Source: Nocardia sp. (GTDB lineage: Bacteria; Actinomycetota; Actinomycetes; Mycobacteriales; Mycobacteriaceae). Taken from it: a stretch of 64,000 nucleotides of DNA. Both the position numbers and the translations under genes were made by a program. This document shows positions 15,145-23,393 of the stretch, in pieces (the first letter of the stretch is position 1; the number at the start of each line of letters is the position of its first letter). The notes under the pieces are model-generated. The model was given only the letters and a program-made list of their open reading frames with translations, was not told where the DNA came from and did no database searches. The DNA is taken from NCBI RefSeq assembly GCF_025465275.1, contig NZ_JAODNK010000080.1:1-64000 (forward strand). Reading direction: 5' to 3'.

Positions 15145-15818
15145 CGCGCGCCCGGCCCGGCACTCTGGCTGCCCGGACCGGGCACCCAGTCGGCGGCCGC
15201 CTGCTTCTGCGTATCGATGCCCGCGCCCGGCGTGTCGCCGATGGTCGGCGCTGCCGCCACATCCGGTGTGCCCGCATCCGTACCGGGTGCCGCCGCCGTA
15301 CGGTCCGTGTCCGATGCTGCGGGCACACCGGCCCCGGCATCGGGAGCGGTGTGCGCTTGCCGGCTCGGCAGCACCTCGGGCAACTGAGGGGCGACGGCCG
15401 CGTCCGGCGTGACGCCGTGGGGTGCGGGAGTATCGCCGAGCTCGGCCGGGTTCTCACCGGCGGCGTAGGGACCGATGCTGTATGCCAGCGGCACACCCTG
15501 CGGCGGGGTACTGCCGGATTCCTCGGCGGAATGCCCGGCGCGGGCGTAGGCCAGCTGCCGCTCCAGCTCGTCGATGCGACCCGCGAGCCGGGTGAGCGCC
15601 CAATCGACTTCGCCCGCCTTGTAGCCGCGCACCACCTGCTGGAAGCGCAGGGCGCGGACATCGCTGCCGCTGATCGCCTCGGCGGGGAGCACGGTGACCG
15701 TGGTGCCTTCGGGCAGTGGGCCGAGCTCTTCCGACCGCCCGAACAGCGCGCTGGCGACCAGGAAGAGCAGCGCGGCCACCAAACCGACGATCAGCACATA
15801 GAGAAGCAGCGTGAGCAT
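15141..15818 (-). CDS. Membrane-anchored DivIVA-domain protein (Rv1209-type)
   Basis: 225 residues. One N-terminal membrane helix (LTLLLYVLIVGLVAALLFLVASALF), a short DivIVA-like helical region (ALRFQQVVRGYKAGEVDWALTRLAGRIDELERQL) with coiled-coil character, then a long Pro/Ala/Gly-rich tail of low complexity. The family is linked to polar growth and cell-wall synthesis; the exact role is unknown. ATG 15818. Overlaps tag by 4 nt. Copy 2 of the dispersed repeat lies in its upstream region. Confidence 0.8.
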   Translation of the reverse strand: MLTLLLYVLIVGLVAALLFLVASALFGRSEELGPLPEGTTVTVLPAEAISGSDVRALRFQQVVRGYKAGEVDWALTRLAGRIDELERQLAYARAGHSAEESGSTPPQGVPLAYSIGPYAAGENPAELGDTPAPHGVTPDAAVAPQLPEVLPSRQAHTAPDAGAGVPAASDTDRTAAAPGTDAGTPDVAAAPTIGDTPGAGIDTQKQAAADWVPGPGSQSAGPGAR

Positions 15819-15891
15819 GTTGTCGAGCGTAGATGGCGCACACAGACCAGAGGCTCCGCCCCCCGGCGGAAATCAGCCGTCGTCTTATCAA

Positions 15892-16020
15892 AGGCGACAA
15901 CTGATTTCGTACGGTCGGGGTAACTCATCGGGTACCGGCTAACTCAGCCAGGCCGTGACCGCCACTCCGCGACGCTACTTGCGGGCACCTAGGTGCTCGG
16001 CAAAAGGTCCGGGGAGGCGG
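15892..16020 (+). repeat. Dispersed 130-bp repeat, copy 2
   Basis: 129 bp, inverted relative to 5544-5673 and about 91% identical to it over the full length with one base deleted. The deletion and a neighbouring change spoil the left arm of the palindrome (GCGGGCACC instead of GCCGAGCACC), while the right arm is unchanged. It lies between the mrp stop codon and the DivIVA-like gene. Just to its left, GAAATCAG at about 15869-15876 can pair with CTGATTTC inside the repeat. Confidence 0.85.
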
Positions 16021-16021
16021 G

Positions 16022-17155
16022 TCAGTGACGGGTGGTGTCGATGTTCAGCGACATGCCCGCCAAACCGCGGCGACGGACCGCCAGCTTGTCGGCGATCGCG
16101 AGCAGGGCTTTGCCGGAGGCGCTGTCGGGGGCGCTGAGCACGATCGGGGTGCCCTCGTCGCTGGCCTCCCGCATCTGCTGCTCGATCGGGATCTGGCCCA
16201 GCAACGGCACATTCGCACCGACCGCGCGAGTCAGGTTGTCCGCCACGGTCTGCCCGCCGCCGGAACCGTAGAGCTCCATGCGCGAACCGTCGGGCAGATC
16301 CAGCCAGGACATGTTCTCCACGACACCCACGATGCGCTGACGCGTCTGCAGGGCAATGGAGCCCGCGCGCTCGGCCACCTCGGCGGCGGCCAGCTGCGGG
16401 GTGGTGACGACCAGGATCTCGGCGTTCGGAATCAGCTGTGCGAGCGAGATGGCCACATCGCCGGTGCCCGGCGGCAGGTCCAGCAGCAGCACATCCAGAT
16501 CGCCCCAGAACACATCGGCCAGGAACTGCTGCAGCGCGCGGTGCAGCATCGGGCCGCGCCACACCACGGGCGTATTGCCCTGGGTGAACATGGAGATCGA
16601 GATGAGCTTCACGTCGTGCGCCTGCGGCGGCATGATCATCCGCTCCACCTGGGTGGGGCGCGCATCGGTGCCCAGCATGCGCGGCACCGAGTGGCCGTAG
16701 ATATCGGCGTCCAGCACACCCACCGACAGGCCCTTGGCTGCCATGGCGGCCGCGAGATTCACGGTGACACTGGACTTTCCGACGCCGCCCTTACCGGAGG
16801 CGACCGCGTACACGCGGGTCAGCGAGCCGGGCTGGGCGAACGGGATGACCGGTTCGGCATTGTCGCCGCGCAGCTTCTTGCGGAGCTCGGTGCGCTGCTC
16901 GTCGTTCATCACGTCGAGGGTCACGTCGATCTTGCCGACACCGGGCACATCGTTGATGGCATTGCTGACGCGCTCGGTGATCGCGCCCTTCATCGGACAG
17001 GCCGACGTTGTCAGGTAGATCTCGACCTGGACACTGCTGTCGGCGCCGACCACAACGCTTTTCACCATGCCCAATTCGGTGATCGGTTTCCGGATCTCCG
17101 GGTCGTTCACCTTCGCGAGCGCGCCCCGCACATCCGATTCCGTTACCACTGGCAT
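16022..17155 (-). CDS. mrp: Mrp/NBP35-family iron-sulfur carrier ATPase
   Basis: P-loop ATPase thought to carry or insert Fe-S clusters, 377 residues as in Rv1229c. An N-terminal MIP18/DUF59 domain (about 1-90, with TTSACPMK) precedes the ATPase domain: Walker A SGKGGVGKSS at about 120-129, DADIYGHSVPRMLG, and LLLDLPPGTGD. The C-terminal CxxC found in many relatives is absent (VENMSWLDLPDGS), as I recall also for mycobacterial Mrp. ATG 17155 is preferred to the TTG two codons earlier. The dispersed repeat begins directly after its stop codon. Confidence 0.92.
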   Translation of the reverse strand: MPVVTESDVRGALAKVNDPEIRKPITELGMVKSVVVGADSSVQVEIYLTTSACPMKGAITERVSNAINDVPGVGKIDVTLDVMNDEQRTELRKKLRGDNAEPVIPFAQPGSLTRVYAVASGKGGVGKSSVTVNLAAAMAAKGLSVGVLDADIYGHSVPRMLGTDARPTQVERMIMPPQAHDVKLISISMFTQGNTPVVWRGPMLHRALQQFLADVFWGDLDVLLLDLPPGTGDVAISLAQLIPNAEILVVTTPQLAAAEVAERAGSIALQTRQRIVGVVENMSWLDLPDGSRMELYGSGGGQTVADNLTRAVGANVPLLGQIPIEQQMREASDEGTPIVLSAPDSASGKALLAIADKLAVRRRGLAGMSLNIDTTRH

Positions 17156-17179
17156 ACGCAAAGAATAGGAGTGCCGGAC

Positions 17180-17204
17180 CGGTCCTCCGCGACGGGGGAC
17201 CGGC
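17180..17204 (-). terminator. Hairpin downstream of the first lytic transglycosylase
   Basis: CCGGTCC and GGACCGG pair around an 11-nt loop in the 56-nt gap before mrp. There is no T-run, so it is a hairpin of uncertain strength. Confidence 0.45.
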
Positions 17205-17211
17205 TGGGACC

Positions 17212-18099
17212 TCAGATGCGCGGCAATTGGGCGGCGGCCGGGGTGACTCCGGAGGAGTAGGCGGCCTCCCAGGCCATCACATTGGCGACGTACGCCATGG
17301 AGTTGTTGTAGCGCAGGATGGCGCGGGTCTGCTGGCCCGGATCACGCATATCGAGGCCGCCGGAGCACAGGTACTTGCCCGCGGTGAGGGTGGCGTCGAA
17401 GAGGTTCTGCGGATCTGCGATGCCGTCGCCATTGCCGTCGGCGGCGTATTTGCGCCAGGTCTCGGGCAGGAACTGCATGGGGCCGACCGCGCGGGTGTAG
17501 CCGGTGGACATGCCACTCAGCTCGGCATCGGCGTCGCGGACGACATTGTTGCCGGCGAGGCTGCCGTCGAGCACCGGGCCGTAGATCGGGGCCACCGGAT
17601 CGCCGTTCACATCGGCTTTACCGCCGAAGGCGTGCGTGGATTCCACCCGGCCGATGCCGGCGAGCAGCGACCACGGCATCGCGCAGGTCGGATTCTCCAC
17701 GGCCAGAATGCGTTCCGCGTTCTGATAGGCATTGGTGGCAATGCCGGGGATGCCGAGCGGGCCTGCGGGCAGTGCGGCGGGGACCCGGCCGCCGGGGTTC
17801 GCGACGGTCTTCACAACCGGCGGGCCAACGGGGACAACCTGTTTCGCCTCGTGCAGCAGAGCTTCCGGGGCGGCGGCCGGTAGGGCCGCCTCCGGTCTGG
17901 ATAGCGCCGTTTCCTGCGTATCCGGCGAAAACTCGTGCTGGACAGTCGAAGTGACCTTGCCGATGAGGCTACCGTCGGCTGCGCCGGTGACGGTTGCGAG
18001 TCCTGCGGGTACGAGACCTGCGAGTGCGATAACCGATCCACGACGAATTGTCGGAACCGGGGGTTTGCGGTGACGTCCCACTGTTCGGTGACCCTCCAT
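17212..18099 (-). CDS. Secreted lytic transglycosylase, MltB-like (Rv1230c-type)
   Basis: Cell-wall hydrolase that cleaves peptidoglycan glycan strands, 295 residues. The N-terminus (GSVIALAGLVPAGLATVTG) looks like a signal peptide or anchor. The catalytic domain has LLAGIGRVESTHAFGG with the acid Glu, RAVGPMQFLPETW, and a calcium-loop-like DGNGDGIADPQNLFDA. ATG 18099 is the first start that leaves a sensible signal region; no Shine-Dalgarno is obvious. It lies in tandem with a longer paralogue (18391-19815) and upstream of mrp. Confidence 0.87.
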   Translation of the reverse strand: MEGHRTVGRHRKPPVPTIRRGSVIALAGLVPAGLATVTGAADGSLIGKVTSTVQHEFSPDTQETALSRPEAALPAAAPEALLHEAKQVVPVGPPVVKTVANPGGRVPAALPAGPLGIPGIATNAYQNAERILAVENPTCAMPWSLLAGIGRVESTHAFGGKADVNGDPVAPIYGPVLDGSLAGNNVVRDADAELSGMSTGYTRAVGPMQFLPETWRKYAADGNGDGIADPQNLFDATLTAGKYLCSGGLDMRDPGQQTRAILRYNNSMAYVANVMAWEAAYSSGVTPAAAQLPRI

Positions 18100-18328
18100 T
18101 GCCGTCGGTCGTAACAACCAGGTGATGCAAGTGACGGCCACGCTACCGCATTCGAGATCTTTCCGTTACTGCTTCGTGACCATCTTTGACGTTTCGATTA
18201 CGGACCGGAAACTGGATGGCTTGTCGCCGCGGCCCCCGGAAGGGCAACGGTGCAGGTAGGGAAGATCTGAGTGGTTCGGAACGAGTGACTCCGAGACTCG
18301 GGCGAGGTAAAACGACACGCCCGAACAA

Positions 18329-18368
18329 GTTCGCCTGCGACCCCGAAAAGCTGGGGGCGCAGGCGAAC
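18329..18368 (-). terminator. Strong hairpin downstream of the second lytic transglycosylase
   Basis: GTTCGCCTGCG and CGCAGGCGAAC pair perfectly, extended by CCCC/GGGG after one mismatch, around an 8-nt loop. It lies 22 nt past the stop codon of the 18391-19815 gene and would separate the two paralogues. Confidence 0.75.
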
Positions 18369-18390
18369 CGGTCTCAGTTGCGGAGGCGAA

Positions 18391-19815
18391 TTACGGCGCC
18401 GCCGGCACGGGCAGCGGGATGGTGATGCCGAACGGGAGGGTGATAGCGGGCGCCGGCGTGGTCGGCTGCGCGGACTCCGGAGCCTGCTGCGCGGGGGCCG
18501 GATCGGTGGTGACGACCGGCTGGGTGTTCTGCTCGTTCTGCGGCTGCTGGGCCTGCGGCTGCTGAGCCGGAGCCTGCGGCTGCTGCTGCTGCGCGGCCGG
18601 GTCCGGCTGGGTGCAGGCGGCGGGCTGCTGGACCGGCTTGCCGTCGGGGCCGTACTGCTGATCGGCTTTCGGGTCGGTCTTCTGATCGACCTTGTCCGCC
18701 TGGCCGGGCTGCGAGCCGTCCTCCGGCTTGGCGTCGACCGGATTCGCCGGATCCGGCTTCGGGGCCGGAACCGAGGCCTCGACACAGGGATTCACGGGTG
18801 CGGGCGCCGGGCAGAAGATGCCGCAGGGGATGGGCGGCAGGCCCGGAATGGTGATCATCACCTGGGTCTGCTGGGCCTGGGTGGTCTGCGCGGGCGCGTC
18901 GGTGGTAGTCGTGGTGGCCGGAATCGTGGTGGAGGCCAGCGACATATCCGGGCCGTTCACCGGGTACGAGCCGGGCGGAATCATATCCGCCGAGATGCTC
19001 ACCGCAGCGGGCGTGCCACCGGTCTTGTACGCGTTCGACCAGCTCAGCACATTGGCCGCGTAGGTCGTCGAATTGTTGTAGCGCAGTACCGCGCGTAGCT
19101 GCTGTGCCGGATCGCGCAGATCCAATCCGCCGTCGCACAGGTATTTGCCCGCCGCCAGCGTGGCGTCGAAGACATTGTTCGGATCGGCGACGCCGTCGCC
19201 ATTGCCGTCGGAGGCGTATCTCGACCAGGTGCTGGGCAGGAACTGCATGGGGCCGACAGCGCGCACGAAACCACCGCTGGTGGCCTTGATGACCTCGTTG
19301 CCGGGCAGTGTCCCGTCCAGTGACGGGCCGAAAATCGGCGAGATGGTGGTGCCCGCGGCATCGGTATTGCCGCCGCTCGCGTGATTGGACTCGATGTGGC
19401 CGATACCGGCCAGCAGATTCCAGGGCAGACCGCAGCCGGGCTGCGAAGACTGCAGCGCCAGTTCGGCATTGCGGTAGGCGGCGAGCACCAGCTCGGGGAT
19501 GCCCAGTACGCCCGTGCCGCCGGGCAGGGCGATGTTCTGCAGCGGAAGTGCGCCGAGCGCGCCGTCGGCGGGCGGGGTCATTGCGCTGAGTTTGCGGGGG
19601 GCATCAGGCGCGGCCGGGACCAGGCCGACGCTCTGATCGGAGGCCGGAGTGGCGGCATCTCCGGTGCTGGATGCCGATGCGGCCAGCAGCGCCTCGGGTG
19701 CGGCCTGCGGCGCCACCGTGTGCACTGTTGTATTGGTGGCCGAACCGGCGGTGACCAGGCCTGCGATCAGCAGAGCCGACGCTGTCACGGGTGCAGATAT
19801 TCTTCTCGCCACCAC
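18391..19815 (-). CDS. Secreted lytic transglycosylase with long Pro/Gln-rich tail
   Basis: 474 residues. A signal peptide (VTASALLIAGLVTAGSAT) leads to an MltB-like domain similar to that of the downstream paralogue: LLAGIGHIESNHASGG with the catalytic Glu, RAVGPMQFLPSTW and DGNGDGVADPNNVFDA. After about residue 300 comes a low-complexity tail rich in Pro, Gln, Ala, Thr and Asp with Cys pairs (PCGIFCPAPAPVNPC), probably spanning or binding the cell wall. GTG 19815. A strong hairpin follows the gene, so it is probably transcribed separately from the first paralogue. Confidence 0.86.
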   Translation of the reverse strand: MVARRISAPVTASALLIAGLVTAGSATNTTVHTVAPQAAPEALLAASASSTGDAATPASDQSVGLVPAAPDAPRKLSAMTPPADGALGALPLQNIALPGGTGVLGIPELVLAAYRNAELALQSSQPGCGLPWNLLAGIGHIESNHASGGNTDAAGTTISPIFGPSLDGTLPGNEVIKATSGGFVRAVGPMQFLPSTWSRYASDGNGDGVADPNNVFDATLAAGKYLCDGGLDLRDPAQQLRAVLRYNNSTTYAANVLSWSNAYKTGGTPAAVSISADMIPPGSYPVNGPDMSLASTTIPATTTTTDAPAQTTQAQQTQVMITIPGLPPIPCGIFCPAPAPVNPCVEASVPAPKPDPANPVDAKPEDGSQPGQADKVDQKTDPKADQQYGPDGKPVQQPAACTQPDPAAQQQQPQAPAQQPQAQQPQNEQNTQPVVTTDPAPAQQAPESAQPTTPAPAITLPFGITIPLPVPAAP

Positions 19816-19944
19816 ACAATCCCCTCAGTCGTGCGGCCGATCTCCCGTGACAACAGTCTCGAAATCAGAGTGTCTGGGTCGGTCGCTCGGAACAACGTGA
19901 TCCAGGTTACCCATCAGTCAGCTTGTTCGGTACAACTTGTGCGG

Positions 19945-20532
19945 TTACTCGCCATCTTTCTGTGCCGAAATTGGGACTCCAGACCTCTTTCGATCGGTAC
20001 TCTTCTTTGCCTTCTTCTCCCCGACGACCTCGCCGTCCGTCGCCAGCTTCTCCAGTCTGAGCAGCGTGTCCTTGACATCGTCCAGCTCGCGGCGGACATA
20101 GTCACGTGTCGCGACCTCACCGACGGCGAGTCGCAGCGCGGCGAGCTCGCGCGCCAGGAATTCGGTATCAGCTTTTGTCTGGGCTGCCCGCGTCCGATCC
20201 TCGTCGAGCGCCACCCGGTCGCGATTGTCCTGCCGGTTCTGCGCCAGCAGGATGAGCGGCGCGGCGTACGCGGCCTGGGTGGAGAACGCCAGATTCAGCA
20301 GGATGAAGGGATACGGATCCCACTGCAGCCGGATGGCGAAGACGTTCAGCATGATCCAGACGATGACGAACACGGTCTGGATGACCAGGTAGCGGCCGGT
20401 GCCGAGGAAGCGTGCGAGCTTCTCGCTACTGCGCGCGAGAGCCTCTGCGTCCCAATCGAATCCGCGGAAGCGGCTCTCGACGGGTGTCTCCAGGCGCTGC
20501 CGTGCGTTGGACTTGTCGGTACGGTCGTTCAC
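19945..20532 (-). CDS. DUF1003 membrane protein (Rv1231c-type)
   Basis: 195 residues with two membrane helices in the DUF1003 core (GTGRYLVIQTVFVIVWIMLN, then PFILLNLAFSTQAAYAAPLILLAQNRQ) and a charged helical, probably coiled-coil C-terminus ending in a Lys-rich tail. The family's function is unknown. The start codon overlaps the stop of the upstream MgtE-N/CBS gene by 4 nt, so the two proteins are made together and may act together in metal handling. Confidence 0.87.
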   Translation of the reverse strand: MNDRTDKSNARQRLETPVESRFRGFDWDAEALARSSEKLARFLGTGRYLVIQTVFVIVWIMLNVFAIRLQWDPYPFILLNLAFSTQAAYAAPLILLAQNRQDNRDRVALDEDRTRAAQTKADTEFLARELAALRLAVGEVATRDYVRRELDDVKDTLLRLEKLATDGEVVGEKKAKKSTDRKRSGVPISAQKDGE

Positions 20533-21854
20533 GCGCGGCCTCCGGTGCCGTCGATCAGCGGGATGCCGTGCAGATCATGGGTGTGGTCGTCCTGTTCACG
20601 CCAATCCTCGGGCAGCAGATGGTCGAGCACATCGTCGACCGTGACCGCGCCCAGCAGATGATTCTCGGCGTCCACCACCGGCCCGCAGACCAGGTTGTAG
20701 GTGGCGAAATAGCGGGTCACGGCGGTGAGCGGCGCCTCCGGTCGCAGCAGCACCAGATCGTCGTCCACAATGCCGCCCACCATGTTTGCCGGCGGTTCGC
20801 GCAGCAGTCGCTGAAAGTGCACACACCCCAGATAGCGGCCGGTCGGTGTGGCGGTCGGCGGGCGCACTACGAAGGCCATGGTGGCCAGCGCCGGGGTCAG
20901 CTCGGGATCGCGGATACGGGCAAGCGCCTCCGCGACGGTGGTGGCCGGGGTGAGCACCAGCGGTTTGGAGGTCATCAGACCGCCCGCGGTGTAGGGGGCG
21001 TGTTCGAGCAGTCGGCGCACCGGTTCGGAATCTTCCGGATCCATCAGCGCCAGCAGGGATTCCGCTTCACCCTCGGGGAGCTCGCCGAGCAGGTCGGCGG
21101 CGTCGTCGGGGTCCATGGCCTCGAGCAGATCGGCGGCGCGTTCCACACCGAGTTGCTCGAGCAGCTCCACCTGATCGTTCTCCGGCAGCTCCTGGACCAC
21201 GTCCGCCAGGCGATCGTCGTCGAAGGCGGACGCCACTTCGATGCGGCGTTTGCTCGGCAGTTCGCGCAGCAGGTGTGCGACGTCGGCGGGCCGCATGCCC
21301 TCGAATTGCGCAAGCAGCTGGGTGACATCCTGGCCGGGCAGGTTGAGTTCGGTTTGAGTGAGGCCGCGCACCTGCGCCCAATCCACCACGTGCACCGCGC
21401 CGCGCCGCCCGAATCCGACACCCAGGCGGCGGCGTTCGCGCACCGCGACCCGGGAGACCACGTAATCGCGGGTGCGGGTTTGTTCGATGCCGAGATCGAC
21501 CACCACCACATCGGTCTCGGCCAGCTGCGGCAGTTCCGGGTCGTCGACCCGCACGGTGGAGTCGAGCAGCTGCGCGATGGCGAGCATCTCGCCCGGCCGC
21601 AGCTCGAAACGCCGCATGCTGATGGTGCCGGTGGTCAGTGTCACCGCGCCCGGGTCCACGGTCTGCACCCGCAGCATCGGCACGAAAATCCGCTTCCGCG
21701 TGGGCAGTTCGACGAGGATGCCGAGAATGCGCGGTTGTTGCCGGTCGTAGCGGATGGAGATCACCAGGTCGCGGACGCGGCCGATAGACTCCCCGTCCGG
21801 TCCCAATACCACCAAGCCCGCGAGCCGGGCGGCGAAAACTCTCGTCGCTGCCAT
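20529..21854 (-). CDS. MgtE N-terminal/CBS-domain protein without a channel (Rv1232c-type)
   Basis: 441-residue cytoplasmic protein. Domains in order: a PRC-barrel-like N-terminus (LVVLGPDGESIGRVRDLVI), a middle region with ARDED-like strands, the MgtE_N superhelix (LLRELPSKRRIEVASAFDDD, LVELLEQLG-type repeats, DPDDAADLLGELP), and a CBS pair (GGLMTSKPLVLTPATTVAEA ... NHLLGAVTVDDVLDHLLPEDW). The membrane channel of real MgtE magnesium transporters is missing, so it may sense Mg2+ or nucleotides for another protein, perhaps the coupled DUF1003 protein. ATG 21854, divergent from the CitE-like gene. Confidence 0.86.
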   Translation of the reverse strand: MAATRVFAARLAGLVVLGPDGESIGRVRDLVISIRYDRQQPRILGILVELPTRKRIFVPMLRVQTVDPGAVTLTTGTISMRRFELRPGEMLAIAQLLDSTVRVDDPELPQLAETDVVVVDLGIEQTRTRDYVVSRVAVRERRRLGVGFGRRGAVHVVDWAQVRGLTQTELNLPGQDVTQLLAQFEGMRPADVAHLLRELPSKRRIEVASAFDDDRLADVVQELPENDQVELLEQLGVERAADLLEAMDPDDAADLLGELPEGEAESLLALMDPEDSEPVRRLLEHAPYTAGGLMTSKPLVLTPATTVAEALARIRDPELTPALATMAFVVRPPTATPTGRYLGCVHFQRLLREPPANMVGGIVDDDLVLLRPEAPLTAVTRYFATYNLVCGPVVDAENHLLGAVTVDDVLDHLLPEDWREQDDHTHDLHGIPLIDGTGGRA

Positions 21855-21927
21855 AGGTGACAAGGCTAGTGGGTCCAGATAGCCCGAAATGTCGCGCCAC
21901 GAGCGCGGACGTGTGAAGGAGTGACCC

Positions 21928-22857
21928 GTGACATCCCGCCGCACCGTGCTGGCCGTACCCGGCAGCAACCCGCGCATGATCGAGAAGGCCAAGGGACTCG
22001 CCGCCGACGAGGTGTTCCTGGACCTCGAGGACGCGGTCGCACCGGCGGCCAAGGCGGCGGCCCGGGCCAATATCGTGGCGGCGCTCAACTCCGGCGGCTG
22101 GGGCGAGCAGATTCGTGTTGTGCGGGTCAACGATTGGACCACCGAGCACACCTACGCCGATGTCATCACCGTGATCGAGGGCGCAGGCCCGCAGGTCGAC
22201 GCGCTGCTGCTGCCCAAGGTCACCGATGCCGGGCAGGTGCGGGCGCTGGATCTGCTGCTCACCCAGCTGGAGAAGGCCAATGGCCTGCCGGTCGGGCGGA
22301 TCGGCATCGAACCGCAGATCGAGAATGCGCTCGGGCTGCGCAATATCGATGAGATCGCCACCGCCAGCCCGCGCGTGCAGACCCTGGTCTTCGGGCCCGC
22401 CGACTTCATGGCGTCGATCAATATGCGCACCCTCGTAGTGGGGGAGCAGCCCGAAGGTTACGAGCCGGGTGATGCGTATCACCACATCTATATGACGATC
22501 CTGCTCGCAGCGCGTGCCCACGGCCTGCAGGCCATCGACGGTCCCTACCTCGCCGTGCGCGATATCGAGGGCTTCCGGCGCAATGCCGCGCGTACCGCCG
22601 CCCTCGGCTTCGACGGCAAGTGGGTGCTGCATCCGGACCAGATCGCGGCGGGCAATGAGATCTTCAGCCCACGTCAGGCCGACTACGACCGCGCCGAGGA
22701 GATATTGGACGCGTACGCTTTCCACACGTCGGCCGCGGGCGGAGCGCGCGGAGCGGTCATGCTCGGCGACGAGATGATCGACGAGGCCAGCGCCAAGATG
22801 GCGCAGGTCATCGCCGATAAGGGCCGAGCCGCGAAAATGACGCGAACCGTGCGGTGA
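21928..22857 (+). CDS. CitE-like HpcH/HpaI-family CoA-ester lyase
   Basis: 309-residue TIM-barrel lyase of the CitE/malyl-CoA lyase group. Motifs: RTVLAVPGSNPRMIEKA, EVFLDLEDAVAP (metal-binding Glu/Asp), IGIEPQIENALGL, FGPADFMAS and DGKWVLHPDQI. Actinobacterial relatives cleave beta-hydroxyacyl-CoAs such as malyl- or methylmalyl-CoA rather than citryl-CoA; the citF partner needed for citrate lyase is absent here. GTG 21928 lies 74 bp from the divergent MgtE-N/CBS gene. Confidence 0.86.
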   Translation: MTSRRTVLAVPGSNPRMIEKAKGLAADEVFLDLEDAVAPAAKAAARANIVAALNSGGWGEQIRVVRVNDWTTEHTYADVITVIEGAGPQVDALLLPKVTDAGQVRALDLLLTQLEKANGLPVGRIGIEPQIENALGLRNIDEIATASPRVQTLVFGPADFMASINMRTLVVGEQPEGYEPGDAYHHIYMTILLAARAHGLQAIDGPYLAVRDIEGFRRNAARTAALGFDGKWVLHPDQIAAGNEIFSPRQADYDRAEEILDAYAFHTSAAGGARGAVMLGDEMIDEASAKMAQVIADKGRAAKMTRTVR

Positions 22858-22908
22858 ATGCGGCGCTGCGAACCCCCGTACGACACACCGAAATAGCATG
22901 ATGGAGAT

Positions 22909-23391
22909 ATGACGAATCCCTTGGGGAACTCGAACCGGAACCGTTCGGGCCTGCCGACGCCTCCGTCGGGCTGGCCCGTCGGGTCCTATCCCACCTATGC
23001 CGAGGCGCAGCGGGCCGTCGACTATCTGGCCGACAATCAGTTCCCGGTGGAGAACGTGACCATCGTCGGTGTCGATCTCATGCAGGTCGAACGCGTGCTG
23101 TACCGCCTGACATGGGGCAAAGTCCTTGGTGGGGGTGTGGTTTCGGGTGCGTGGCTGGGCCTGTTCATCGGTCTGCTGCTGAGCATGTTCTCCGGCGGCG
23201 GCGCGATCATCGTCGGCCTGGTGGGCGGCATCATCTTCGGCCTGCTCTCCACCTCCATCCCGTATGCCGCCACCCGTGGGCAGCGTGATTTCGCCTCCAC
23301 CATGCAGTTGGTGGCCGGCCGCTACGACGTGCTGTGTGATCCCAAGGCCGCCGAGCAGGCGCGGGACATGCTGGCGAGGTTGGCAATCTAG
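22909..23391 (+). CDS. Membrane protein with general-stress-protein-17M-like domain (Rv1234-type)
   Basis: 160 residues. An N-terminal ferredoxin-like domain (GSYPTYAEAQRAVDYLADN, VENVTIVGVDL) precedes two membrane helices (VSGAWLGLFIGLLLSMF and IIVGLVGGIIFGLLS). The family appears in stress-protein sets but has no known activity. It is followed after 2 nt by the SUFU-domain gene. In M. tuberculosis Rv1234 is followed by the trehalose importer lpqY-sugABC, which is absent here. Confidence 0.8.
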   Translation: MTNPLGNSNRNRSGLPTPPSGWPVGSYPTYAEAQRAVDYLADNQFPVENVTIVGVDLMQVERVLYRLTWGKVLGGGVVSGAWLGLFIGLLLSMFSGGGAIIVGLVGGIIFGLLSTSIPYAATRGQRDFASTMQLVAGRYDVLCDPKAAEQARDMLARLAI

Positions 23392-23393
23392 TC

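Noticed and set aside
16022..17155. Mrp as inactive because the C-terminal CxxC is missing
   Set aside because: The P-loop is intact and, as I recall, mycobacterial Mrp also lacks CxxC, so this is a lineage trait rather than a defect.
19816..19944. c-di-AMP (ydaO-type) riboswitch upstream of the lytic transglycosylases, as in some actinobacteria
   Set aside because: The conserved ydaO sequence blocks could not be found in either upstream region.
20529..22151. Extending the MgtE-N/CBS protein to 540 residues
   Set aside because: The extension is antisense to the start of the CitE-like gene and precedes a normal N-terminus at ATG 21854.
21928..22857. Citrate lyase beta subunit
   Set aside because: No citD or citF neighbours; stand-alone actinobacterial CitE-like proteins act on other CoA esters.
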